NCBI GenBank assembly: GCA_016932075.1
Contig: JAFGDP010000142.1
Span: 1 to 6,049 of the forward strand
Direction of reading: 5' to 3'
Source: Chitinispirillaceae bacterium
Lineage (GTDB): Bacteria; Fibrobacterota; Chitinivibrionia; Chitinivibrionales; Chitinispirillaceae
DNA length: 6,049 nucleotides
A model generated the notes under the pieces. That model worked only from the letters and a program-made list of their open reading frames with translations, was not told the origin of the DNA and did no database searches. Shown here piece by piece: positions 1 through 5,245 of this stretch. A program made the translations under genes and the position numbers. How positions within the stretch are numbered: the first letter of the stretch is position 1; every line of letters begins with the position of its first letter.

Positions 1-8
1 CTCCCGCT

Positions 9-14
9 TATAAT
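9..14 (+). promoter_or_regulatory. Consensus -10 hexamer (TATAAT) upstream of the ygbA-like gene
   Basis: The hexamer TATAAT matches the sigma-70 -10 consensus exactly. It lies about 94 bp upstream of the ygbA-like start codon, which would put the transcript start near position 20 and give a leader of roughly 85-90 nt. The matching -35 box would fall left of the window and cannot be checked. Confidence 0.4.
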
Positions 15-26
15 GAATAGGGAAAA

Positions 27-71
27 CCGCTTGGAAACGTCAAGCGGCTGGAATTAAATTAATTCCAAGCG
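27..71 (+). promoter_or_regulatory. Leader with two mutually exclusive stem-loops
   Basis: CCGCTTG (27-33) pairs perfectly with CAAGCGG (41-47) around a 7-nt loop. The overlapping segment CGCTTGGAA (28-36) pairs perfectly with TTCCAAGCG (63-71). The two stems share the same 5' arm, so only one can form at a time. The arrangement lies between a consensus -10 box and the ygbA-like gene and resembles an attenuator or other structured 5' leader. No ligand or leader peptide is evident and neither stem is followed by a U-tract. The pairing is seen in the sequence; the regulatory role is inference. Confidence 0.35.
49..67. repeat. Perfect 19-bp AT-rich palindrome
   Basis: TGGAATTAA and TTAATTCCA flank a single central A, giving 9-bp perfect arms. 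It could be a dimeric repressor operator just downstream of the predicted transcript start. It could also be a third possible hairpin in the leader, since its right arm overlaps the TTCCAAGCG arm. It does not match the NsrR or FNR consensus sites I know. Confidence 0.4.
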
Positions 72-107
72 CGGGAAACACACATTGATGACAGGAAGGT
101 AGCGAGG

Positions 108-440
108 ATGACCAGAAGCGCCAGAGAGAAAAAAACCGTGGAGGCCATGATTTCGCTCTACTGTCATGACCACCACCATCCCAGGACCGGCCTCTGCGCC
201 GAATGCACCGGACTTTTTGCCTATGCCGGTGCGCGTGTCGATGCCTGCGCCTTCGGTGAGAGCAAACCGGTCTGCCGGAACTGCCGTGTCCACTGCTATA
301 AACCGGAAATGCGCGAGCGGATCAGGACCGTAATGCGCTACGCCGGACCGAGATTGCTGTGGAAGCATCCGGTGCTGAGCGTCCTTCACCTGCTCGATTC
401 AATGATGCGGCCAGGCGTCAATACTCGTCGAGGTGGTTGA
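108..440 (+). CDS. ygbA: YgbA-family protein (nitrous oxide-stimulated promoter family)
   Basis: A 110-residue protein matching the YgbA family (annotated 'nitrous oxide-stimulated promoter' family), similar in length to E. coli YgbA. The recognisable core is the FGE-x-KP-x-C segment, then VHCYKPEMRE, VMRYAGPRLLWKHP and a final LLD. Cysteines lie at residues 19, 30, 33, 47, 56, 59 and 63. The C-x8-C-x2-C-x3-C set (47-63) and CxxC (30-33) suggest metal or Fe-S binding, which is inference. There is also an HDHHH run at residues 20-24. In enterobacteria ygbA belongs to the NsrR-controlled nitric oxide response; its biochemical activity is not firmly known to me. The start is supported by AGGAAGGT (93-100) seven bases upstream. 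The last 23 bp overlap the convergent ferritin-like gene. Cytoplasmic, with no signal peptide or membrane segment. Confidence 0.9.
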   Translation: MTRSAREKKTVEAMISLYCHDHHHPRTGLCAECTGLFAYAGARVDACAFGESKPVCRNCRVHCYKPEMRERIRTVMRYAGPRLLWKHPVLSVLHLLDSMMRPGVNTRRGG

Positions 441-906
441 ATTCGGCATTTTCAAGCCACTCCTGCGGTTTGCGTGCGAAATCGATCAGTGCTTCCATGA
501 GTACCACATGCTTTTTCTCTTCCTCGACAATAAGCGCAAGCGCGGTCCGTCGAACCTCATCGCATGTCTTCAACATGCCGGCATAATACTTGACCGACTG
601 TTTTTCCATGGAAAGGGCCTCTTTATAAGCCTTGACCGTGCCCTCTTTTTCATCGGCAATGCGGCTCCGTACGGCCATTTTTCCAAACAGCTTTGACGCT
701 TTCACCGTCGAACCGGAAACCCGGCGGGCAGCGACCGGCACGCCCTTCTCCATCTTCTCGAACGTCGCAAGGTGAACCGCCTCTTCCTTTGCCAAAAACG
801 TAAATATGGCGGCGATATCAGGGTTCTTCGTCGATTTGGCAAGCCGTTCATAATAGGTTTTTCCCTGTTTCTCCATCTGCTTTGCCAGCTTCCAGATTGA
901 CGGCAT
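418..906 (-). CDS. Ferritin-like diiron protein, rubrerythrin family without a rubredoxin domain
   Basis: A 162-residue all-helical protein with the full ligand set of a rubrerythrin-type diiron site: E12 in helix 1, E42-x-x-H45 in helix 2, E101 in helix 3, and E130-x-x-H133 in helix 4. The two halves resemble each other, as expected for the duplicated four-helix bundle. The tail (PQEWLENAEF near 147-156, ending in DEY) is typical of stand-alone ferritin-like proteins. There is no CxxC rubredoxin module, so electrons would have to come from a partner. Rubrerythrin relatives reduce hydrogen peroxide or handle iron in the cytoplasm; which applies here is not decidable. The start is chosen at 906 because AAAGGAG lies six bases upstream (913-919); the open frame continues to 996 without a ribosome site. 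The gene is divergent from the peroxiredoxin, which fits peroxide defence, and its 3' end overlaps ygbA. Confidence 0.85.
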   Translation of the reverse strand: MPSIWKLAKQMEKQGKTYYERLAKSTKNPDIAAIFTFLAKEEAVHLATFEKMEKGVPVAARRVSGSTVKASKLFGKMAVRSRIADEKEGTVKAYKEALSMEKQSVKYYAGMLKTCDEVRRTALALIVEEEKKHVVLMEALIDFARKPQEWLENAEFNHLDEY

Positions 907-987
907 GTCAGGCTCCTTTGTGGTTGAACATAATGGCAGCATTCCTGAATCGCGAAAATGAAATATAGGTATTATCCCGGAGGTCCC

Positions 988-999
988 GCCATGCATGGC
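988..999. promoter_or_regulatory. Perfect 12-bp palindrome in the divergent intergenic region
   Basis: GCCATGCATGGC is a perfect palindrome between the ferritin-like gene and the peroxiredoxin gene, 82 bp from the first start and 47 bp from the second. Its position suits an operator controlling both genes. It does not resemble the PerR box, and I found no convincing -35/-10 pair around it. Confidence 0.3.
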
Positions 1000-1045
1000 A
1001 GAACCCGGTGCACGTCACCTATTTTGCTATAAAAGGAGGTCAACC

Positions 1046-1558
1046 ATGAAAATCATCAGACACCGTATGTTCCCGGTATTCGCAGCCATTTTATTCGTTT
1101 CTTTCACTCTTTTCGCCAGGGAGGACTCCATGCTGCTCAAGACAGGCACTCAGGCCCCGGATTTTTCTTTGCTTAGTTCCAACGGCGATACGGTCGCCCT
1201 CAAGGACTTCATCGGCAAGCACCACGTTGTCCTCATCTTCTACCCCGGCGACCAGACGCCCGGCTGCACGGCCCAGCTCTGCGCTATCAGGGACGACTAC
1301 GCGGCGTTCGAGGCGAAAAACGCGAAGGTGTTCGGCGTCAACCCCGCCGACCTCAAATCGCATAAAAAATTTGCGGAAAAACAGAACTACCAGTTCCCCC
1401 TGCTGGTGGACGAAAACCGGGTGGCGGCCAGGGCCTACGGCTGCGACACGTGGCCCATGGTCAAGCGGACGGTGTATGTGATCGATACCAAGGGGACTAT
1501 TATATTCGCGAAACGGGGAATGCCAAAAAACGAGGAGATTTTACAGGCGATAAAATAA
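1046..1558 (+). CDS. bcp: BCP/PrxQ-type peroxiredoxin with an N-terminal signal-like segment
   Basis: A thiol peroxidase of the AhpC/TSA-BCP group, which reduces hydrogen and organic peroxides using thioredoxin-type donors. The full form is 170 residues. The motif P67-x3-T71-x2-C74 contains the peroxidatic cysteine; C79, five residues on, is the BCP-type resolving cysteine. R141 in the VKRTVYVID strand is the conserved active-site arginine. Residues 1-25 look like a signal peptide: a basic start (K2, R5, R7), then a hydrophobic run (MFPVFAAILFVSFTLFA). This would place the protein in the periplasm or as a membrane-tethered form. The start at 1046 has AAAGGAGGT (1032-1040) five bases upstream. 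A second in-frame ATG at 1130, codon 29, has its own strong site and would give a standard 142-residue cytosolic BCP with cysteines at 46 and 51. An upstream frame extension to 995 lacks support. Divergent from the ferritin-like gene. Confidence 0.92.
   Translation: MKIIRHRMFPVFAAILFVSFTLFAREDSMLLKTGTQAPDFSLLSSNGDTVALKDFIGKHHVVLIFYPGDQTPGCTAQLCAIRDDYAAFEAKNAKVFGVNPADLKSHKKFAEKQNYQFPLLVDENRVAARAYGCDTWPMVKRTVYVIDTKGTIIFAKRGMPKNEEILQAIK
1118..1132 (+). promoter_or_regulatory. Internal ribosome binding site and second start codon within the peroxiredoxin gene
   Basis: AGGGAGG (1118-1124) sits five bases before the in-frame ATG at 1130-1132. This ATG follows the predicted signal segment directly and opens a protein (MLLKTGTQAPDF) whose N-terminus lines up with ordinary cytosolic BCP proteins. 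Such a strong, correctly spaced site exactly at the signal/mature boundary suggests dual initiation, though chance cannot be excluded. Confidence 0.45.
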
Positions 1559-1600
1559 CGAACAACCTTCGGACGACGTCTATTGCGGCGGGGTCCTCTA

Positions 1601-1677
1601 TTGTCATCCCAAGGCCCTGCGAGGGATCTCAGAAAATCGAGATAAACGAGATTCCTCACCTTCGTTCGGAATGACAA
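1601..1677. repeat. Inverted-repeat element with 30-nt arms, short interspersed or MITE-like
   Basis: The left arm 1601-1630 begins TTGTCATCCC and ends GAGGGATCTC. The right arm 1648-1677 is its imperfect inverse (GAGATTCCTC ... GGAATGACAA). By hand alignment 20 of 30 positions match, with the arm ends conserved and the middle diverged. The spacer is 17 nt. The GTCATCCCGAG ... CGAGGGATCTC pattern resembles intergenic repeats seen dispersed in several bacterial genomes. The transcript would fold into a long hairpin and could act as a 3' end for the peroxiredoxin mRNA, which has no other visible terminator. Confidence 0.6.
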
Positions 1678-1684
1678 ACTTTTA

Positions 1685-1763
1685 CTGTCATCCCCGAGCC
1701 TTCCGGCAAAAGACACTGGACAGACTCCTGTGTCTGTCATCCCGAGTGATAACGAGGGATCTC
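1685..1763 (+). repeat. Two further forward copies of the GTCATCCCGAG repeat unit
   Basis: Bases 1734-1763 form a 30-nt unit (CTGTCATCCCGAG ... CGAGGGATCTC) of the same length and orientation as the left arm at 1601-1630. A more degenerate copy begins at 1685 (CTGTCATCCCCGAG) and loses the pattern after about 15 bases. Between them, GACAGA (1719-1724) and TCTGTC (1733-1738) form a small 6-bp stem with an 8-nt loop. Together with the inverted pair to the left this makes a small cluster of the same repeat family. Confidence 0.5.
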
Positions 1764-1832
1764 GGAGAAATAATGACAAGCAATCACCCTGTTGTGAATT
1801 TTCGAAGCCACAGACTTTGGAATTCCGCTGGA

Positions 1833-1856
1833 GGTACTAGCCCGGACCACAGTACC
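1833..1856. repeat. Small perfect stem-loop in the non-coding gap
   Basis: GGTACT (1833-1838) and AGTACC (1851-1856) form a perfect 6-bp stem around a 12-nt loop. It has no U-tract, so a terminator role for either neighbouring gene is not supported. It lies just left of the first 17-bp direct repeat. Confidence 0.3.
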
Positions 1857-1862
1857 AATAAA

Positions 1863-1937
1863 GCGCCTCGGGCCTATCCAGAATATTTTATGCAGCAATT
1901 AAAATGGGTAAAGAGTAAACGCGCCTCGGGCCTATCC
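1863..1937. repeat. 17-bp exact direct repeat spaced 58 bp apart
   Basis: GCGCCTCGGGCCTATCC occurs at 1863-1879 and again at 1921-1937. Both copies follow an A-rich stretch (AATAAA or GTAAAC) and are followed by an AT-rich stretch. The second copy can fold through CTC/GAG and GG/CC pairs. The pair ends 19 bp before the stop codon of the CrtI-like gene on the other strand, so it lies in that gene's 3' flank. With the repeats at 1601-1763 it accounts for most of the 398-bp gene-free gap; I see no credible gene there. Confidence 0.6.
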
Positions 1938-1956
1938 GGAGCATAATTTGTGAAAA

Positions 1957-3441
1957 TTACTTTACATCCTTCCCCACCAGATTCGCCGAAATCCTTGCGG
2001 ATTCGTAAATCGTGGGCAACCCGGACCCTGGGTGCGTTCCACCACCCACCAGGTAGCAGTTCCCCACCTCCTCAAACCGGTTGCGCGGACGGAAATAGAG
2101 CATCTGGTTAATGGTATGTCCGAGGTTGAACGTCGCGCCCAGGAACAGGTTCCTGCTGTTCTGCCAGTCATCAGGCGTGATCACGACCTCCTCCCTGATG
2201 TGCGACGCCAGATCTTTCATCGATGTCCGCTCCATAATCCGGTTGAGCACCTTTTCCCGGTACGCGGCTGTGAATTCAGGGGTCCATGCCGTGGCGCACT
2301 TTTTATTCGGCGCCGGGACCAGCACATATACCGCCGAGTGTCCCGGAGGGGCGATGGTCGGGTCAGTGACCGAGGCGTTGCGAACGTACACCGACATGTC
2401 CTGCGGCACCACGTTGCGCGTCACGATATCGTTGATGTTACCATGATAGTCTTTTGCGAAGATAATGTTATGGTGCGCCTCGTCATACTTTTTATCAAGC
2501 CCGAGGTAGAGCATGAATGTGGAGCAGGAGTAGACCTTTTTCCGCAGATTGTCCGGCGACCATTTTTTAATGGTGCCGGGTTCGAACAGGGTCTGCATGG
2601 CGTGACCGAAGTCAGCGTTGATGACCACAGCATCGGCAGCCAATTTTTCGCCGCCCATAAGCTCTACTCCGGTAGCTTTACCGTTTGAAACGAGGACCTT
2701 GTTGACCGTCCGCGAAAGGTGGATCGATCCGCCGTGCTCTTTGATCACCTTTGCCATGCCGGTGGAAATTTCTGAAAGCCCGCCGATGACATGGTCGATG
2801 CCGAAGGTGTGTTCGATGTACGGAATGATGGTGAACGCCGCAGGGCACTGCCAGGGCGACATACCGAGGTACTTTGCCTGAAAGGTGAAGGAGATCTTGA
2901 GCTGTTCGTCCTTGAAATAGTTGCCAAGAGTCTGATAAAGACTTTTACCGAGCGACAGGTGCGGGAGCGCCTTCCACAGCGGAGCCGAAAACAGTGACCC
3001 CAAGGTTGCGTAGTCTTTCTGCAGACAGGGATACATTTTATCGTACCGCACCTTTTCACGCGACTGAAACCGCTCCAGGCCGTGTTCGTTGCCCGGAAAC
3101 AGGCGGGCGATCTGTTCACGCATCTTTTCCTGGTTCGCGGTGGGAAACACCTCCTTGTCGAAAAACGACAGCTTGTACATGGGATCGAGCGGAACGATCT
3201 TGCAGTAATCCTCTGCCTTGCGTCCCGCTTCCTGGAACATCTCACGCAGGATAAAGGTCATCATGAGAAAGGTGGGACCGATGTCGTGGATATACGGACC
3301 GGTTTTGATTATGCCGTTCCTGCCGCCGATCTGGTCCTCACGTTCGTAGACGCTTACCTTATACCCGCGTTTTGCCAGGATCATTGCGCTCGTAAGCCCG
3401 CCCGGCCCGGCGCCGATAATGACGACATGTCGGTCTTTCAT
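1957..3441 (-). CDS. CrtI-family FAD-dependent desaturase/oxidoreductase (phytoene desaturase-like)
   Basis: A 494-residue protein, the normal length for the bacterial CrtI/CrtN family. The FAD-binding Rossmann motif G10-A-G12-P-G-G15 is followed by E33 and the GGR turn at 39-41. The C-terminus (461-481) fits the bacterial phytoene dehydrogenase signature: N461, then YLVGGGTHPGSGL and a final S. Members desaturate or isomerise carotenoid-type isoprenoids at the membrane, but related enzymes act on other lipids, and no phytoene synthase or other carotenoid gene is in view. The substrate is therefore open. The ATG at 3441 is preferred because AAAGGTGG lies about five bases upstream; a GTG three codons earlier sits inside that ribosome site. 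The gene is divergent from the AarF-like kinase gene with a 116-bp gap. No frameshift or missing key motif is seen. Confidence 0.85.
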   Translation of the reverse strand: MKDRHVVIIGAGPGGLTSAMILAKRGYKVSVYEREDQIGGRNGIIKTGPYIHDIGPTFLMMTFILREMFQEAGRKAEDYCKIVPLDPMYKLSFFDKEVFPTANQEKMREQIARLFPGNEHGLERFQSREKVRYDKMYPCLQKDYATLGSLFSAPLWKALPHLSLGKSLYQTLGNYFKDEQLKISFTFQAKYLGMSPWQCPAAFTIIPYIEHTFGIDHVIGGLSEISTGMAKVIKEHGGSIHLSRTVNKVLVSNGKATGVELMGGEKLAADAVVINADFGHAMQTLFEPGTIKKWSPDNLRKKVYSCSTFMLYLGLDKKYDEAHHNIIFAKDYHGNINDIVTRNVVPQDMSVYVRNASVTDPTIAPPGHSAVYVLVPAPNKKCATAWTPEFTAAYREKVLNRIMERTSMKDLASHIREEVVITPDDWQNSRNLFLGATFNLGHTINQMLYFRPRNRFEEVGNCYLVGGGTHPGSGLPTIYESARISANLVGKDVK

Positions 3442-3482
3442 GGTATCCACCTTTCAATCGGTAACATGGTATTGTGATCATG

Positions 3483-3497
3483 GAATATACGATATTC
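3483..3497. promoter_or_regulatory. Perfect inverted repeat in the CrtI/AarF divergent promoter region
   Basis: GAATAT, a 3-bp spacer (ACG), and ATATTC form a perfect dyad between the two divergent genes. It overlaps the best -10 candidate for the CrtI-like gene, a typical place for a repressor site. The spacing to the kinase start is 60 bp. The regulator is unknown. Confidence 0.35.
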
Positions 3498-3511
3498 TCC
3501 CTTGCTGAAAA
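3484..3511 (-). promoter_or_regulatory. Candidate promoter for the CrtI-like gene
   Basis: On the minus strand TTTTCA (3511-3506) and TATATT (3489-3484) are separated by 16 bp. The -10 box is good and the -35 box is poor. It would start transcription about 35 bp upstream of the ATG at 3441. It is the best candidate seen in the gap, but weak. Confidence 0.25.
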
Positions 3512-3557
3512 CAATTGAATCTCACTGGACGGTTAGTCCGTCATAGATCGGTACCTT

Positions 3558-4766
3558 ATGGACTGGATAGGTTTTATAAGGCTGCTTCGGACTATCTACG
3601 GTAAAAACCTCCCGGACCTCGCACTCATTCAAAAACTCGGGCTGCTCGCCGTCAAAATCGGCCAGACGTATGCACTGCGTGCTGATTTCCTTCCCGAGGA
3701 GTCGTGCAAGCACCTTGGCCAGCTCTACCGTCATACCGACCGGGTAAACCCTGTGGACGCGCGATCGCTGCTCGACGGGTATACCGATGCCTCGTGGCGC
3801 GGCAATTTTGCCTCGATCGACGACACTCCCCTTGCCTCTGCATCGGTAGGACAGGTCCATCGGGCGCGCCTGACAGACGGCTCGGAAACCGTAATCAAGT
3901 TCATCAAGGCCGACCACCGTGACCGTTTTCTCGCCGACGTCCGGTCGCTCAGGCGGTTCATTAAAATGGTCCTGTTCTTCTACCCTAAACTACAGAAAGT
4001 CGCTGACCCGCTCGGCATTCTCGCCACCATCGAACAGGGTACTCTCGACGAGCTTGATCTTCGGAAAGAGGTTAACGGTCAGAAAACACTGAAAAAAATC
4101 TACGACGAGTACCATGTCCGTTTCGACCTCGCCGCCATGAATTTTCCGGTGCTCTACGAGCAACTGTCGAACGAAAAGGTCATGGTGTCGGAGTTCATAA
4201 CCGGGCCGACCTTCGACGAAATGCTCGACAATAAAACCATGACCTACGACACCCTGTTGCAGCTCTTTCATATCCACGGGTTTTTCGTGTTCTGCATCGG
4301 CACCTTTCACGGCGACATCCACCCGGGCAACATCATCTACCGCGACGGGAAAATTTACTTTCTCGACACCGGCGCGATCAGCACGGTAGGCCCCAAGATG
4401 CGCATCGGACTATTTAACTTCTTCGAGGCACTCTCCGATTTCGACTATGACCGTTGCGCCCACTTTCTCAACAAAATGGCTGACCGGGAGATCGACGGTG
4501 CACGTTTTGAAAGTTACCGGAAAAAGTTCCTTGACCTCTACGCGGATTTTACCGAAACCACGGTAGCGCAGGTGAGTCTGACGAAAAAGATGATGCAGAC
4601 CATCAAGCTCGGGGTCAATTCGGGCATGGTGTTTGAAAAAGGGATGTACCCCATCATCAAGAGTCTCATGTACCTCGACGGTATGGTGCTGCGCTGCAAT
4701 CCCGACGCAGTGCTGATGAGGGACATGAAAAGGTTTATCGGGGAGTTTAAGAGGTTTACGGGGTGA
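3558..4766 (+). CDS. ABC1/AarF/UbiB-family atypical protein kinase-like protein
   Basis: A 402-residue member of the UbiB/ADCK group. In order: the KxGQ motif (K33-I-G-Q36) with R41-x-D43 and P46; the Ala-rich-loop equivalent ASASVGQVH (93-101); the lysine K114 in VIKFIK; an E165-x-D167 motif; the catalytic HGDIHPGN (251-258, D253 and N258); and the metal-binding D270-T-G272. Family members support ubiquinone and other isoprenoid-lipid pathways as ATPases or kinase-like chaperones. This copy is shorter than UbiB (about 546 residues) and shows no C-terminal membrane helix pair, so it is probably soluble or peripheral. DTG replaces the usual DFG. The only usable start is the ATG at 3558: an in-frame stop lies 24 bp upstream, with no other start codon between. 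It lacks a clear Shine-Dalgarno site and a 5-bp hairpin (GACGG 3528-3532, CCGTC 3538-3542) lies just before it. Divergent from the CrtI-like gene. Confidence 0.88.
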   Translation: MDWIGFIRLLRTIYGKNLPDLALIQKLGLLAVKIGQTYALRADFLPEESCKHLGQLYRHTDRVNPVDARSLLDGYTDASWRGNFASIDDTPLASASVGQVHRARLTDGSETVIKFIKADHRDRFLADVRSLRRFIKMVLFFYPKLQKVADPLGILATIEQGTLDELDLRKEVNGQKTLKKIYDEYHVRFDLAAMNFPVLYEQLSNEKVMVSEFITGPTFDEMLDNKTMTYDTLLQLFHIHGFFVFCIGTFHGDIHPGNIIYRDGKIYFLDTGAISTVGPKMRIGLFNFFEALSDFDYDRCAHFLNKMADREIDGARFESYRKKFLDLYADFTETTVAQVSLTKKMMQTIKLGVNSGMVFEKGMYPIIKSLMYLDGMVLRCNPDAVLMRDMKRFIGEFKRFTG

Positions 4767-4773
4767 AGGTTAT

Positions 4774-4789
4774 GTCTGCCTGAGCGGAC
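4774..4789. terminator. Weak hairpin between convergent genes
   Basis: GTCTGC and GCGGAC form a 6-bp stem with one G-U pair and a CTGA loop, seven bases after the kinase stop codon. There is no T-run on either side, so it is at best a weak or factor-assisted terminator. The 64-bp gap to the PIN gene holds nothing else clear. Confidence 0.2.
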
Positions 4790-4830
4790 CCATGCGTAAC
4801 AGTATGTGATGCCACGGACAGTTTTCCGAC

Positions 4831-5235
4831 CTACATAACCATCTTTAAAAAAACTGCCGGAGTAACAATCGGTATTCCCTGATAGTTCCCGATTTCCAAT
4901 AAATGCTGATCTCCGGAGATGATATAATCTGCTTGTGCCTCCATAGCACATTCAATAAACATGTTGTCTTTTGGGTCAGAAACTGCCTTCAGAATTTTTT
5001 GAGGGTGAACCACGGTGGATACATCATGGTATGCGTTGCAGAGATCGTTAAGGATCTCGTGGGAGAACCTGTTCTTAAACTTTCCACGCCTACCGACCAT
5101 TGATAGCTCTGCTATCATTGCATCAGAAATAACCGATCGTATCTTTCCCTCAAAAAGAAATTCCATTATGGTTGCAGCATTTTTACTGCCCCACAGGTAG
5201 CTGATGAATACATTGGTGTCGATAACGACACGCAA
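4831..5235 (-). CDS. PIN-domain RNase toxin of a type II toxin-antitoxin pair (TIGR00305/COG1569-like)
   Basis: With a TTG start at 5235 the protein has 134 residues and opens MRVVIDTNVFIS, the standard N-terminus of this PIN family. The acidic metal-binding residues are present: D6, E43, D90 (in the DPKDN segment) and D109 (in ISGDQHLL). PIN toxins are Mg-dependent ribonucleases that cut RNA in the cytoplasm until bound by their antitoxin. AGGA (5243-5240) lies four bases before the TTG and just after the antitoxin stop, which supports this start. The frame also opens at a GTG at 5259, overlapping the antitoxin by 14 bp, but that codon has no ribosome site and adds an atypical eight-residue extension. 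It follows the antitoxin-like gene and converges on the kinase gene. The catalytic set looks intact, so the toxin is probably active. The RNA target is unknown. Confidence 0.85.
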   Translation of the reverse strand: MRVVIDTNVFISYLWGSKNAATIMEFLFEGKIRSVISDAMIAELSMVGRRGKFKNRFSHEILNDLCNAYHDVSTVVHPQKILKAVSDPKDNMFIECAMEAQADYIISGDQHLLEIGNYQGIPIVTPAVFLKMVM

Positions 5236-5245
5236 CTCTTCCTGA

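Noticed and set aside
54..389. 111-residue open frame on the minus strand
   Set aside because: It lies antisense to the YgbA-family gene, which has clear family motifs and a good ribosome site; this frame shows no recognisable domain.
907..996. N-terminal extension of the ferritin-like protein to a start at 996
   Set aside because: The extra 30 residues do not look like the family and have no ribosome site; the ATG at 906 has AAAGGAG at six bases.
995..1045. Upstream start of the peroxiredoxin at 995
   Set aside because: It would put 17 charged residues before the signal-like segment and lies in the palindrome; the start at 1046 has a near-ideal ribosome site.
1601..1763. CRISPR array
   Set aside because: Units are few, imperfect, in both orientations and unevenly spaced; no spacers of uniform length and no cas genes.
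1833..1937. Integron attC site or mobile-element attachment site
   Set aside because: No core-site consensus (GTTRRRY/RYYYAAC) pair and no integrase in the window; only a small stem and a direct repeat are supported.
1671..1946. 91-residue open frame in the non-coding gap
   Set aside because: It runs through the interspersed repeats and the 17-bp direct repeats, has no good ribosome site and no recognisable domain.
2032..2688. 218-residue open frame on the plus strand
   Set aside because: It is antisense to the CrtI-like gene, whose protein motifs are unambiguous; composition is that of a shadow frame rich in R, H and V.
3442..3450. GTG start of the CrtI-like gene at 3450
   Set aside because: It lies within the ribosome binding site of the ATG at 3441 and adds only three residues before the FAD-binding strand.
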